Source: Mycobacterium asiaticum
GTDB taxonomy: Bacteria; Actinomycetota; Actinomycetes; Mycobacteriales; Mycobacteriaceae
Direction of reading: 5' to 3'
Length of the DNA stretch: 64,000 bases
Assembly (NCBI RefSeq): GCF_001673315.1
Contig: NZ_LZLQ01000015.1
Coordinates: 62,001-126,000 of the forward strand
This document shows, in pieces, positions 1 to 8,625 of the stretch. The translations under genes and the position numbers were made by a program. Position 1 is the stretch's first letter. Every line of letters begins with the position of its first letter. Under the pieces are notes generated by a model. That model was given only the letters and a program-made list of their open reading frames with translations. It was not told the DNA's origin and made no database searches.

Positions 1-2
1 GG

Positions 3-1100
3 ATCGCCCAGGGCATGGGCGGGCGGCTGATCGGCCGGCGTTACGCGGCGGGCGGCCAAGGTCTGGCCGCCGGCTTGTTCGCCGGGGTGCTGCGGGCGGG
101 CATCCCGGTATGGACCGACACCGCGTTGTCGCATCTGCTCGGTGATGGTGACCGGGTGACCGGCGCGGTGTTGAACCATGGTGGGCGCGAAGTGACCGTG
201 TCTGCCCGGCGCGGCGTGGTGCTGGCCGCTGGCGGGTTCGACCACAGCATGGACATGCGGTGGAAGTTCCAGTCGGAGTCACTGGGCGCAAACTTGAGCC
301 TCGGCGCCGACACCAACACGGGCGACGGGATCCGGGTGGCCCAGGAGATGGGTGCCGGCATCGCCCTGATGGACCAGGCTTGGTGGTTCCCGGCGATCGC
401 GCCGCTGCCCGGCAAGGCACCTGCGGTGCTACTGGCCGAACGGTCGTTGCCCGGTTGTCTGATCGTGAATCAGCATGGGCGCCGATTCACCAATGAGGCA
501 TCGGATTACATGTCGTTCGGTCAGCGGCTGCTCGCCCTGGAACGCTCGGGCAATCCCGTCGACACCATGTGGATCGTCTTCGATCAGCAATACCGGAACA
601 GTTATGTTTTTGGCGCCGAACTCTTTCCGCGGATGCGGGTGCCACAAGCCTGGTACGACGCGGGAATCGCCGCACGAGCCGACACGTTAGCCGAGTTGGC
701 GGCGCGGATCAGCGTCCCGGGGCCCGAGTTCGCTGAGACGATGGGGCGTTTCAACGAAAATGCGGCTGCTGGAAAGGATCTGGAGTTCGCCCGGGGGGAC
801 AGCGCCTATGATCGCTACTACGGCGACCCGACTGTCCGGCCCAACCCCAACCTTCGCCCGCTGAGCAACGGCCCCTTCTATGCGGTCAAGCTGGTGCTCA
901 GCGACCTAGGCACTTGCGGCGGGCTCATAGCGGACGACCGGGCGCGGGTGTTGCGCGAGGACGGCACCGCGATCGCCGGGCTTTACGCCATCGGGAATAC
1001 CGCCGCTAACGCATTCGGCACCGCGTATCCAGGTGCGGGCGCCACGATCGCGCAGGGATTGGTCTACGGCTACATAGCGGCTCGCGACGCGGTGGGCTAG
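3..1100 (+). CDS. FAD-dependent 3-ketosteroid delta1-dehydrogenase-like flavoprotein (5' end outside window)
   Basis: The reading frame is open from the first bases, so the N-terminal FAD-binding Rossmann part lies outside the window. The visible 366 residues match the C-terminal two thirds of the fumarate reductase/KstD flavoprotein family. The segment around VVLAAGGFD follows the FAD-binding core, LIVNQHGRRFTNE resembles the family's conserved substrate-domain motif, and the end carries YAIGNTAANAFGTAYPGAG, the C-terminal FAD-binding motif. The family oxidises 3-ketosteroids or related ketones to the 1,2-unsaturated products. Whether this copy is a true KstD or a paralogue with another substrate cannot be told. 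Its stop overlaps the stop of the converging PadR gene in a shared CTAG. Confidence 0.82.
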   Translation: MAQGMGGRLIGRRYAAGGQGLAAGLFAGVLRAGIPVWTDTALSHLLGDGDRVTGAVLNHGGREVTVSARRGVVLAAGGFDHSMDMRWKFQSESLGANLSLGADTNTGDGIRVAQEMGAGIALMDQAWWFPAIAPLPGKAPAVLLAERSLPGCLIVNQHGRRFTNEASDYMSFGQRLLALERSGNPVDTMWIVFDQQYRNSYVFGAELFPRMRVPQAWYDAGIAARADTLAELAARISVPGPEFAETMGRFNENAAAGKDLEFARGDSAYDRYYGDPTVRPNPNLRPLSNGPFYAVKLVLSDLGTCGGLIADDRARVLREDGTAIAGLYAIGNTAANAFGTAYPGAGATIAQGLVYGYIAARDAVG

Positions 1101-1771
1101 TCGGCCGCGCGTTTGGCTTGAACCTGCTTCTCCACCTCACGCCAATAGCCCGGCGCGGGACGCGGTTTGCCGAACCCGCCCTTGGCGGCGGTCTCGATGA
1201 TCGCCCCGGCCTCGTCGATGTCCTTCATCAACTCCAGCGCGAATTCGCGTTCGGCAGCGTAGTACTTCGCCGCCCAGCGCAACGCCATCACCGAATACGC
1301 CCACGCGGGTTGCACCTCGGCGCCCTCGGCGTCTTCGACCGCCTTGCGATACCTGGCTTCGGCATAGGCGACGTGTTCGGCCAGCAGTTCTTTGAGCCGC
1401 GTGGGGTTACTGAGGTGGCCGAACGTAACCCGCAGCAACATGCTGTGCTTGAGTACGGGCGGGTCTAACGGCGCGTTGTTGGTCCAGTCAGTGATGGCGG
1501 CCATGCCGGCCGGGGTGATTTTGTAGAGGCGGCGGCTGCGGGTGCCTTCGTCGCGCTCGACGCGCGAGGTCACCAGGTCCAGGCTCTCCAACTTTTTCAG
1601 CTCGGTGTAGATCTGGCTGTAGGACGGGCTCCAGTAGTAGAGATCGACGCTCCAGTCGATCCATTTCTTCAGGTCGTAGCCCGAGATCTCTTCCTCGTAG
1701 GACATCATGCCCAGCAACGCCCAGCTGGTTGCGGCCAGCGACGACTTGACCTTGTCGCTGGGTTCGCTCAC
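1097..1771 (-). CDS. PadR-family transcriptional regulator
   Basis: This 224-residue protein starts with a PadR winged helix (about residues 10-100): LLGMMSYEEEISGYDLKKW, then SPSYSQIYTELKKLESLDLV and the wing ending in YKITPAGMAAITDW. The C-terminal half (ELLAEHVAYAEARYRKAVEDAE onward) is the helical dimerisation domain seen in Vir-type PadR proteins. It probably represses neighbouring genes in response to a small ligand. It is divergent from the thioesterase at 1849 (77-bp gap) and converges on the flavoprotein gene with overlapping stop codons. The ATG at 1771 is the only sensible start because the winged helix begins just after it. Confidence 0.88.
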   Translation of the reverse strand: MSEPSDKVKSSLAATSWALLGMMSYEEEISGYDLKKWIDWSVDLYYWSPSYSQIYTELKKLESLDLVTSRVERDEGTRSRRLYKITPAGMAAITDWTNNAPLDPPVLKHSMLLRVTFGHLSNPTRLKELLAEHVAYAEARYRKAVEDAEGAEVQPAWAYSVMALRWAAKYYAAEREFALELMKDIDEAGAIIETAAKGGFGKPRPAPGYWREVEKQVQAKRAAD

Positions 1772-1848
1772 CCCGCCAGGTTAACAACCCGGACCGCCGA
1801 ATCGCTCGGGCACGGACCGCTGACCGGGAAAATCTGCGCTGCTCTATC

Positions 1849-2457
1849 GTGACGGGCATGGTGGATTCGTTTGCGTCATTGACTGATTCGTTGCCCGTCT
1901 ACGAGTCACTGGCCGCATCGGTGCGCCGCTTGATCGATGCGACGATCCGTACCGAGGTGGATCACGACGCGATCGCCGCCGCCACAGCCAAAATCGACAG
2001 TGTGACCGCCGAACTCAGTGCCGAACTCATGCCCGGCACATTCGGCGAACGTGAAGTCGACGACGGGCAGGGCATCGCATCCGGCAATGTCGTTATCGGC
2101 GTTCGCAATCCGTCGGCACCGCCCTTGGTCGTCCACCACGAGAGTGACGGATCGGTGTGGACGGAGTTCAATCTGGGTGCCGCGTTCGAGGGACCCGTTG
2201 GGCACGTGCACGGAGGGGTGTCGGCGTTGATCCTCGACCACGTGCTCGGCGCGACCGCGCACCGGCCGGGCAAGCCCGCCTACACCGGAACATTGACGTT
2301 GCGCTACCACAAACCCACCCCGTTGCGGCAGCCACTGCGCGCTGACGCCTGGGTGGACCGGATCGAAGGTGTCAAGACCTTTGCGGTAGGACAGATCAGC
2401 GGCGCCGGCGGCGTCATGGTGTCCGCCGAAGGCATATTCATCCACCCGCGTCGTTAG
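1849..2457 (+). CDS. PaaI/hotdog-fold thioesterase family protein
   Basis: A 202-residue protein whose C-terminal half is a hotdog fold. GHVHGGVSALILDHVLG carries the HGG motif of PaaI-type acyl-CoA thioesterases, followed by the strand-rich stretch LTLRYHKPTPLRQPLRADAW. The N-terminal 80 residues are helical and acidic, a layout common in actinobacterial THEM4/PaaI-like proteins. The likely role is hydrolysis of an acyl-CoA; the substrate is unknown. The start may be the GTG at 1849 or the ATG at 1858. It reads away from the PadR gene and may be its target. Confidence 0.8.
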   Translation: MTGMVDSFASLTDSLPVYESLAASVRRLIDATIRTEVDHDAIAAATAKIDSVTAELSAELMPGTFGEREVDDGQGIASGNVVIGVRNPSAPPLVVHHESDGSVWTEFNLGAAFEGPVGHVHGGVSALILDHVLGATAHRPGKPAYTGTLTLRYHKPTPLRQPLRADAWVDRIEGVKTFAVGQISGAGGVMVSAEGIFIHPRR

Positions 2458-2612
2458 CGCACCCGGATTCGAGTGTGCTTCTTAGCATTTCGCTGTCTAG
2501 TGAGGGTGAAATTTCGGGCCGCCGGACCGCCCTGAACACACACGCAAATCCAGTGCGCACACCGTAAGCCTGGTCGTTGCGCAATGCGCGGCCCATCCGG
2601 TGCCGCGGGCGA

Positions 2613-3389
2613 TCAGGCCCGCTGACCCAGGACCGCTCCAGCGGCCGCCGGCGCGCCCCTGGCGATCACCACCGGCATCGACGTCGACGCGTTGGTGCGC
2701 AGGATCGTGTGCACCACCTCGACCAGATCCTCCACCGGCATCAGCTTGCCCGGCATGCAACCGCGCGACACCCACAGCGGGTAGGCCTGCATGGCGAGTT
2801 CGCGATCCCACCCCTCGTTCATGCCGGTCTGGGCGTCACCCTCACCACCGGCGCACTCGCCGACGATGAGATTGGTGAAACCGATCTCGGGATGTTCGGC
2901 GCGCCAAGCCTCGACAAGCCGCTCCAGCGCCGCTTTGCTCACGCCGTACGCACCGAGCCCCGGCCATGGCGGACCGAACGTGCCCGCGTCGGAGGACAGA
3001 TACACCACTTTGCCACCGGATGCCGACAGGTGCGGCACGGCCGCCGCTGTCGCCAGCGAAGCCCCAATGACATTGGTGTCAAACACTCTTCGCCATATAT
3101 CGGCATCGGTATCGATCAACCGGACCAACGGGCTGATGGCCGGCGCGTAGACGACGTTGTCGATTCCGCCGAGCGCCTCGACCGCCGCGCTGATGCCGGC
3201 CTGCGCCGATGCCTGGTCGGTCACGTCGCATTCGATCGCGGCTGCGGCGGATCCCGCCTCGTGAGCCGCGGCTTCGATGCGGTCCCGCCGCCGGGCAAGC
3301 AGAGCGACCTCATCGCCACGTTGCGCCAAGCCGACACCAATACAGCGCCCCAACCCGCTCGAGGCTCCGATCACCACAGTTTTCGCCAT
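2613..3389 (-). CDS. SDR-family NAD(P)-dependent oxidoreductase
   Basis: A 258-residue classical short-chain dehydrogenase. The N-terminus has the cofactor motif VVIGASSGLGRCIG (TGxxxGxG type). CDVTD binds the adenine, VVYAPAIS replaces the usual NNAG, and the active site shows a serine in VVYLSSDAG with YGVSK (Tyr and Lys). The ATG at 3389 puts the Rossmann motif three residues in, as usual for the family; an upstream start at 3410 would add seven residues. The degenerate NNAG position suggests a divergent SDR subfamily. The substrate is unknown. No gene is seen in the 155 bases between this gene and the thioesterase. Confidence 0.85.
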   Translation of the reverse strand: MAKTVVIGASSGLGRCIGVGLAQRGDEVALLARRRDRIEAAAHEAGSAAAAIECDVTDQASAQAGISAAVEALGGIDNVVYAPAISPLVRLIDTDADIWRRVFDTNVIGASLATAAAVPHLSASGGKVVYLSSDAGTFGPPWPGLGAYGVSKAALERLVEAWRAEHPEIGFTNLIVGECAGGEGDAQTGMNEGWDRELAMQAYPLWVSRGCMPGKLMPVEDLVEVVHTILRTNASTSMPVVIARGAPAAAGAVLGQRA

Positions 3390-3492
3390 ATGGACCTCCG
3401 TAGCGAGCATGTCATACCGCCCGGACCCGATGAGAACGGGGTTACCGGTTTGGCAGCATGGCGTTGCCGAAACGTCGCGTGGTCGCGGTCAC

Positions 3493-3519
3493 GTTTTGGC
3501 ACCCCTTCCGGCAGGGTAA
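3493..3519 (+). promoter_or_regulatory. Candidate SigF-type promoter
   Basis: GTTTT at 3493-3497, a 16-base spacer, then GGGTAA at 3514-3519. This fits the mycobacterial SigF consensus (GTTT/GGWWT, N15-17, GGGTAT) closely. A good ribosome-binding site, AAGGAG (3535-3540), and a GTG start at 3546 follow, giving a leader of roughly 20 bases. The gene behind it resembles UsfY, a SigF-linked protein, which supports the call. Confidence 0.6.
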
Positions 3520-3545
3520 AACTGCTGCTCACGCAAGGAGTAGAA

Positions 3546-3857
3546 GTGACCAATCCCGAGATCGACCCAGTTGACCACCATCGGACCACCCGGCAGCACG
3601 CCGGCGAAACGATGAAGAACGGCACGAATGCGCCGGGCATTGTCGCGATCGCAATCGCTGTAGCCGTCATGGTCATCGGGTTGGCGGCATTGGCCAATGG
3701 CAGCGTGCTGGCCGGAACCGGGTGCCTGGTGTCCGGCGTGTTGATCGGTGCCGCCGGGCTGACCTGGTTGCGGCGGGCTCACCGCCAGGTTCGCGCGGCG
3801 GAACTGCACTGGCACAGCGCACATTCCGACGCGCCTGCCCCGCCGCCCAGCAGCTGA
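3546..3857 (+). CDS. Small membrane protein, UsfY-like
   Basis: A 103-residue protein. The N-terminus DPVDHHRTTRQHAGETMKN resembles the start of mycobacterial UsfY, as far as I recall that family. Two hydrophobic segments follow (about residues 28-46 and 50-68), then a basic stretch LRRAHRQVRAAE and a Pro/Ser tail. The fold is therefore a two-pass membrane hairpin. The start is set by AAGGAG five bases before the GTG, although the frame stays open far upstream. The preceding SigF-type promoter fits a stress or stationary-phase role. Its biochemical function is not known. It converges on the hydrolase gene with a 2-bp gap. Confidence 0.6.
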   Translation: MTNPEIDPVDHHRTTRQHAGETMKNGTNAPGIVAIAIAVAVMVIGLAALANGSVLAGTGCLVSGVLIGAAGLTWLRRAHRQVRAAELHWHSAHSDAPAPPPSS

Positions 3858-3859
3858 AC

Positions 3860-4639
3860 TCAGGCCATTGCGCGGGCAGCGTCCAGCATTGTCGAATCGT
3901 GTGCGCAAACGATGACCAGATCGGCTTGCCGCCGTTGGTAGAGCTCGGCGAGCCGCGCCTGATTTTGGTGGAGCTGCTTGCGGTTGAACGAGAACAATTC
4001 TTCTTGGGCCCGCAGCAGGAACGGCACCCTGGAACCATCCAGCGTCCCGTGATGGTAGAAGGCATCTCCGCAGTGCAGGATCCAATGGTTACCGGCATCG
4101 ACGGCGACTGCAGCGTGGCCCCGGGTGTGACCGGGCATCGGCACCAGAACCACACCGTCGCCCACCTCGTCCAGCGACTTGGCTGATGCGAAACCCCGCC
4201 ATGCTTCGCCTGCGGGGCTGTGCTCGACCAACTTTGGCGCGTGAGCCCACTGCACGCTGCGGTAGCGCACACGCTCACGGATCGAAGGAGCGTGCACGGC
4301 ACCGCGCGCCTCCGCCGTCGTCACGTGGATGAACGCCTCTGGGAAATCAGCGATTCCGCCGATGTGGTCGAAATCGAAGTGTGTCACCACGATGTGACGG
4401 ACGTCGGAACGACGGAAGCCGAGTTCTTCGATCTGGTGGGCTGCGGTTTCGGTTATCTGAAACGCCGGACGCATGGCATGGCGGAACGGGCCGACTCGGG
4501 CGGGGTCGGCGCAGTCCAGTGAACCAAACCCGGTGTCCACCAACAGCAGACCCTGGTCGGTTTCCACGAGCAGCACGTGACACACCAGCGGGGTGCCCGG
4601 CGGAGCCATGCTGCCGCAGTTGAGGTGGTGAACTTTCAT
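3860..4639 (-). CDS. MBL-fold metallo-hydrolase (lactonase-like)
   Basis: A 259-residue metallo-beta-lactamase-fold protein. The metal motif reads [10 protein letters not shown]: the middle His of the canonical HxHxDH is Asp, a variant seen in part of the lactonase-like subfamily. Further ligands are in [21 protein letters not shown] and a C-terminal [10 protein letters not shown]. The start is taken at the ATG 4639 because [11 protein letters not shown] is the typical beginning for this group. The open frame upstream overlaps the promoter of the divergent aldo/keto reductase. A lactone or ester is the likely substrate. Confidence 0.83.
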   Translation of the reverse strand: MKVHHLNCGSMAPPGTPLVCHVLLVETDQGLLLVDTGFGSLDCADPARVGPFRHAMRPAFQITETAAHQIEELGFRRSDVRHIVVTHFDFDHIGGIADFPEAFIHVTTAEARGAVHAPSIRERVRYRSVQWAHAPKLVEHSPAGEAWRGFASAKSLDEVGDGVVLVPMPGHTRGHAAVAVDAGNHWILHCGDAFYHHGTLDGSRVPFLLRAQEELFSFNRKQLHQNQARLAELYQRRQADLVIVCAHDSTMLDAARAMA

Positions 4640-4757
4640 CGTTCCCCTTCGTTCATCCGAGCGCCGTCCCAGGAAGCAACAAGTAAATGCGCGCTTGATC
4701 GTCAACGTCAAGAAGCGGACCCACGGCCTAGCCGGTCCCCCGGTATACGGTGGGTTC

Positions 4758-5726
4758 ATGAAATACGTGGAGGTAGAGGGCGTCGGGCAGGTAAGTCGCA
4801 TCGGTCTTGGCACTTGGCAATTCGGTTCCCGGGAATGGGGTTACGGGGACAGTTACGCGTCCGGGGCGGCCCGCGACATCGTGCAGCGCTCCCGCGCGCT
4901 CGGTGTCACCCTGTTCGACACCGCCGAGGTCTACGGGCTGGGCAAGAGCGAACGGATTCTTGGCGAGGCACTGGGCGACGAACGCGCCGATGTGGCGGTG
5001 GCCAGCAAGATCTTTCCGGTCGCGCCGTTTCCTGCGGTGATCAAGCAGCGCGAACGTGCCAGCGCGCGCCGGCTGCAACTGGACCGCATCCCGCTCTATC
5101 AGATCCACCAGTCCAACCCGCTGGTCCCCGACTCGGTCATCATGCCCGGTATGCGTGACCTGCTCGACGAGGGCAAGATCGGCGCAGCCGGGGTGTCGAA
5201 CTATTCCTTGTCGCGGTGGCAGCGGGCCGACGAAGCGCTCGGACGCCCCGTGATCAGCAACCAGGTGCAGTTCTCGCTGGCCCAGCCACGCGTGCTGGAC
5301 CACATGGTGCCCTGGGCGCAGCGCGAAAACCGCATCGTGATCGCCTACAGTCCGCTCGCCCAGGGACTGCTGGGCGGCAAATACAGCGTGGACAACCGCC
5401 CCGGCGGGGTGCGCGCCGCCAATCCCCTGTTCGGCACCGAGAACCTGCGCCGCATCGAGCCGCTCCTGCAGACGCTGCGCGATGTCGCAGCCGAAGTCGG
5501 CGCCAAACCGGCACAGGTCGCGTTGGCCTGGTTGATCAGCCTGCCCGGTGTGGTGGCCATTCCCGGGGCCTCCAGCGTCGAGCAACTGGAGTTCAACGTG
5601 GCCGCCGCCGATATCGAGTTGAGCACCGAATCCCGCGACGCGCTCACCGCCGCGGCGCGCGCGTTCAAGCCGATCTCAACCGGCCGGTTCATCACCGACC
5701 TGGTCAAGGAGAAGCTGGGACGTTAG
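4758..5726 (+). CDS. Aldo/keto reductase (Rv2298-like)
   Basis: A 322-residue TIM-barrel NADPH-dependent reductase. The catalytic tetrad is visible: Asp and Tyr in [15 protein letters not shown], Lys in VASKIFP and His in [10 protein letters not shown]. The cofactor-binding C-terminal region holds [15 protein letters not shown]. It reduces aldehydes or ketones; the substrate is unknown. In M. tuberculosis the related gene Rv2298 lies beside htpG (Rv2299c), and the same order holds here with one small gene in between. The ATG at 4758 is chosen because [19 protein letters not shown] starts the barrel; the frame is open further upstream. Confidence 0.88.
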   Translation: MKYVEVEGVGQVSRIGLGTWQFGSREWGYGDSYASGAARDIVQRSRALGVTLFDTAEVYGLGKSERILGEALGDERADVAVASKIFPVAPFPAVIKQRERASARRLQLDRIPLYQIHQSNPLVPDSVIMPGMRDLLDEGKIGAAGVSNYSLSRWQRADEALGRPVISNQVQFSLAQPRVLDHMVPWAQRENRIVIAYSPLAQGLLGGKYSVDNRPGGVRAANPLFGTENLRRIEPLLQTLRDVAAEVGAKPAQVALAWLISLPGVVAIPGASSVEQLEFNVAAADIELSTESRDALTAAARAFKPISTGRFITDLVKEKLGR

Positions 5727-5942
5727 TCAGTGGGCGACGCGACGCCGACTCAGCGGGGCGGTGAAGCCTCCGGTGTCGTCGAAGCCCGCCCACTGACCGT
5801 CGTCGTCCACTTCCATCCGCCAGCCATGCTGGTAGCGACCGACGATCGACTCAGCAAACCACCGGTGCGCGGCTTCCGCAGAGTCGAAGTCGCGGGTCGC
5901 GACCACCTGACCATGCGGATCGATGGCCCGAAACACAGTCAT
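5727..5942 (-). CDS. Small conserved hypothetical protein
   Basis: A 71-residue protein starting MTVFRAIDPHGQVVATRDFDSAEAAHRWF and rich in Trp and Asp. It has no signal peptide or membrane segment. The pattern (strands, then a helix with AEAAHRWF, then WRMEVDDDGQWAGFD) suggests a small alpha/beta domain, but I do not recognise a function. A start at 5984 would add 14 basic residues and is less likely. It lies 50 bases downstream of htpG on the same strand and may be cotranscribed with it. Its stop directly abuts the stop of the aldo/keto reductase. Confidence 0.6.
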   Translation of the reverse strand: MTVFRAIDPHGQVVATRDFDSAEAAHRWFAESIVGRYQHGWRMEVDDDGQWAGFDDTGGFTAPLSRRRVAH

Positions 5943-5992
5943 GCGATGCGAATAACCACTTCGGGCGGTATTCAACCGCGGCACCGGTTTGG

Positions 5993-7927
5993 TTAAAGAG
6001 TGCGAGCCAACCGATCAGCCAACAGTTCGGCAAACCGCGCCGGATCCTCCAGCGCCCCGCCCTCGGCGAGAAGTGCCGTGCCGTACAGCAATTCGGCCGT
6101 CTCGGCGACGGTGGCATCCTCCGGCCGGTCCGCATGGGCCTGCCGCAGCCCGGTCACCAGCGGATGATTCGGGTTGAGTTCCAGGGTTCGTTTGCCCACC
6201 GGGACGTCCTGTCCGGATGCCTGGTACAGCCGGGCGAGTGCCGGCGTGATACCGAAGGCGTCGGTGATGAGGCAGGCCGGCGAGTCGGTGAGCCGGGTCG
6301 ACAGCCGCACCTCCTTGACGTGCTCGTCTAACGTGTCCTTGAGCCAGTTCAGCACGTCGGCGAATTCCTTCGCCTGTTCTTCCCGCTCGGCTGTCGACGA
6401 CTCTTCGTCGGAGTCCAGGTCGACTTCACCCTTTGCCACCGACTGCAGCGGCTTACCGTCGAACTCGTTGACGACGCCCACCCAGATCTCGTCCACCGGG
6501 TCGGTCAGCAGCAGCACTTCGTAGCCTTTGGCCTTGAATGCCTCCAGATGCGGGGACTTCAGCAGTTGCTGACGGGACTCACCGGTGGCGTAGAAAATCT
6601 GGGTCTGACCGTCCTTCATCCGTTCGACGTACTCGGCCAGCGTGGTCGGTTCCTCATCGCTGTGCGTCGAGGCGAACGACGAAACGGCCAGCAGCGTCTC
6701 CTGGTTGTCGAAGTCCGACAACAGACCTTCCTTGAGTACCTTGCCGAACTGCGTCCAGAAGGTGCGGTAGTCCTCGGGCCGCTGCGACTGGATGTCCTTG
6801 ATGGTGGACAACACCTTCTTGGTCAACCGGCGACGGATCGCATTGATCTGCCGGTCCTTCTGCAGGATCTCGCGAGAAACATTGAGCGACAAGTCTTGTG
6901 CGTCGACGACACCCTTGACGAAACGCAGGTAGATCGGCATGAGGTCTTCGCAGTCGCCCATGATGAACACCCGCTTGACGTACAGCTGCACCCCGATCTT
7001 GGCGTCCTGGTTGAACAGGTCGAACGGGGCCTGGGAGGGGATGAAGAGCAGTGCCTGGTACTCGAAGGTGCCTTCGGCCTTCATCGCGATGACTTCCAGC
7101 GGGTCGTCCCACGCGTGTGCGATGTGCTTGTAGAACTCCTTGTACTCCTCTTCGGAGACTTCTTCCTTGGGACGTGCCCACAGGGCCTTCATCGAGTTCA
7201 GCGTCTCGGTCTCGATGGTGACGGTCTCTTCGCCGCCTTCTTCTTCGGCCGGCGTGCGCCTTTCGACGTCCATGCGTATCGGCCAGGCGATGAAGTCCGA
7301 GTACTGCTTGACCAGACTCTTGATCTTCCAGTCCGAGGTGTAGTCGTGCAGCTCGTCCTCGGCGTCCTCGGGCTTCAGGTGCAGGGTTACCGAGGTGCCC
7401 TGAGGTGCACCCTCGACAGCCTCGATGGTGTAGGTGCCCTCGCCGCTGGATTCCCACTTGGTGGCTTCGCTCTCGCCGGCCTTGCGGGTCAGCAGTTCGA
7501 CCTTGTCGGCAACCATGAACGAGGAGTAGAAGCCGATGCCGAACTGGCCGATCAACTTCTCGGAAGCATTCCCATCCTTGGCGTCTCTGGCTTCCCGGAG
7601 TTGCTGACGCAGCTCGGCGGTGCCCGACTTGGCAAGGGTGCCGATCAGGTCCACCACCTCGGCGCGCGTCATGCCGATGCCGTTGTCGCGGACGGTCAAG
7701 GTGCGCGCTGGCTTGTCTACATCGATCTCGATGTGCAGGTCGGAGGTGTCGACATCGAGATCCTTGTTGCGGAGCGCTTCCAGTCGCACCTTGTCCAGCG
7801 CATCGGAGGCGTTGGAGATCAGCTCCCGCAGGAACGAGTCCTTGTTGGAGTAGACCGAATGCACCATCAAATCCAGCAGTTGCCGGGCCTCTGCCTGGAA
7901 TTCCAACTGCTCGACCTGCGCGTTCAT
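5993..7927 (-). CDS. htpG: Molecular chaperone HtpG (Hsp90)
   Basis: A 644-residue Hsp90, the normal length for bacterial HtpG. The N-terminal ATPase shows FLRELISNASDALDK, the ATP-lid motif DNGIGM and GQFGIGFYSSFMVAD. The middle domain contains LPIYLRFVKGVVD-type and LNVSREILQKD sequences with the conserved Arg, and the C-terminal dimerisation domain ends near LELNPNHPLV. It acts in the cytosol as a dimeric ATP-dependent chaperone. The ATG at 7927 follows the purine-rich TAGGAAGGAACC. No CIRCE element is evident in the 93 bases upstream. A long open frame antisense to it is a codon-bias shadow. Confidence 0.97.
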   Translation of the reverse strand: MNAQVEQLEFQAEARQLLDLMVHSVYSNKDSFLRELISNASDALDKVRLEALRNKDLDVDTSDLHIEIDVDKPARTLTVRDNGIGMTRAEVVDLIGTLAKSGTAELRQQLREARDAKDGNASEKLIGQFGIGFYSSFMVADKVELLTRKAGESEATKWESSGEGTYTIEAVEGAPQGTSVTLHLKPEDAEDELHDYTSDWKIKSLVKQYSDFIAWPIRMDVERRTPAEEEGGEETVTIETETLNSMKALWARPKEEVSEEEYKEFYKHIAHAWDDPLEVIAMKAEGTFEYQALLFIPSQAPFDLFNQDAKIGVQLYVKRVFIMGDCEDLMPIYLRFVKGVVDAQDLSLNVSREILQKDRQINAIRRRLTKKVLSTIKDIQSQRPEDYRTFWTQFGKVLKEGLLSDFDNQETLLAVSSFASTHSDEEPTTLAEYVERMKDGQTQIFYATGESRQQLLKSPHLEAFKAKGYEVLLLTDPVDEIWVGVVNEFDGKPLQSVAKGEVDLDSDEESSTAEREEQAKEFADVLNWLKDTLDEHVKEVRLSTRLTDSPACLITDAFGITPALARLYQASGQDVPVGKRTLELNPNHPLVTGLRQAHADRPEDATVAETAELLYGTALLAEGGALEDPARFAELLADRLARTL

Positions 7928-8020
7928 GACGGTTCCTTCCTAGCTCTGCCGACTATCGCACCCGAATTTAGCGAGATGTGAATCGTCGGTGAACCGGGGG
8001 GCGTCGCTAGCCTGGCCTTC

Positions 8021-8374
8021 ATGGCTTCTGGAATGTCTGGGTCGGCGTTCGTCCGGACGGTGAATGCGCTGGCCGTCTCGCTCATCAACGCGCCGGTGAT
8101 CGGTGGCGTGGTACGCCGTGGGCTCATCGTCATCCGCTACCAGGGCCGTCGCTCTGGCAATACCTTCGAAATTCCGGTCGGAGATCGCCGCCGCCCGGGC
8201 GGGTCGGTTGTCATCAACGTAGCCGCACCGGAGGGCAAGTCATGGTGGCGGAATTTCCTCGGTTCCGGCGGGCCAATCACCCTGCTGGATTTCGACGGTG
8301 CCGACCGCACCGGTCACGCCGTCGCCCACCGCGATGAGCGTGGCCGGGTATCGGTCAGCGTGAATTTCGATTGA
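8021..8374 (+). CDS. DUF385 deazaflavin (F420)-dependent nitroreductase-family protein
   Basis: A 117-residue protein of the mycobacterial split-barrel family that includes Ddn. It shows RYQGRRSGNTFEIPVG, the family's phosphate-binding strand-turn, and SWWRNFLGSGGPITLL, matching the usual W-x-x-N motif. The family binds F420 or related cofactors, and members reduce nitro compounds or quinones. The length is slightly below the typical 130-150. It diverges from htpG and ends 251 bases before the phytochrome gene. The physiological substrate cannot be deduced. Confidence 0.8.
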   Translation: MASGMSGSAFVRTVNALAVSLINAPVIGGVVRRGLIVIRYQGRRSGNTFEIPVGDRRRPGGSVVINVAAPEGKSWWRNFLGSGGPITLLDFDGADRTGHAVAHRDERGRVSVSVNFD

Positions 8375-8531
8375 GGTGCACACACGCGGTGATCTGCAGC
8401 GTCGACAACTACCTGATTAATCGCCGTCGACGTTAATAGTTGCGGCGCGCATCGTGCGGGCCGGCGCGAGTATGCGTAGATTGGCTATCGGGTTGAGCGT
8501 ACAGCCCGAAGTCGACATGGTGTGGAGTCAG

Positions 8532-8565
8532 TCCGGAATCGGGCAAGATCCGAAATCGGGCAAGA
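8532..8565. repeat. 17-bp tandem direct repeat upstream of the phytochrome gene
   Basis: Two adjacent 17-bp copies, 8532-8548 and 8549-8565, of TCCGRAATCGGGCAAGA with a single G/A difference. They lie 60-95 bases before the phytochrome start, where an activator or repressor could bind in tandem on one face of the helix. Confidence 0.55.
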
Positions 8566-8592
8566 GAAGTCACTCTGCGCCGACGATCGTGA

Positions 8593-8608
8593 GACCCCGG
8601 TAGGGGTC
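8593..8608 (+). other. Short hairpin in the phytochrome 5' leader
   Basis: GACCCC (8593-8598), loop GGTA, GGGGTC (8603-8608): a perfect 6-bp stem that ends 17 bases before the TTG start. There is no U-tract, so it is not a typical terminator. A role in messenger stability or translation is only a guess. Confidence 0.35.
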
Positions 8609-8625
8609 GGGAAAATATTGGTGCA

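Noticed and set aside
2577..3545. Upstream part of the open frame that ends in the UsfY-like gene
   Set aside because: It is antisense to the SDR gene. The SigF-type promoter and ribosome-binding site place the true start at 3546.
6548..7981. Long open frame (477 codons) on the plus strand across htpG
   Set aside because: It mirrors htpG codon bias on the opposite strand and has no recognisable motif or start signal.
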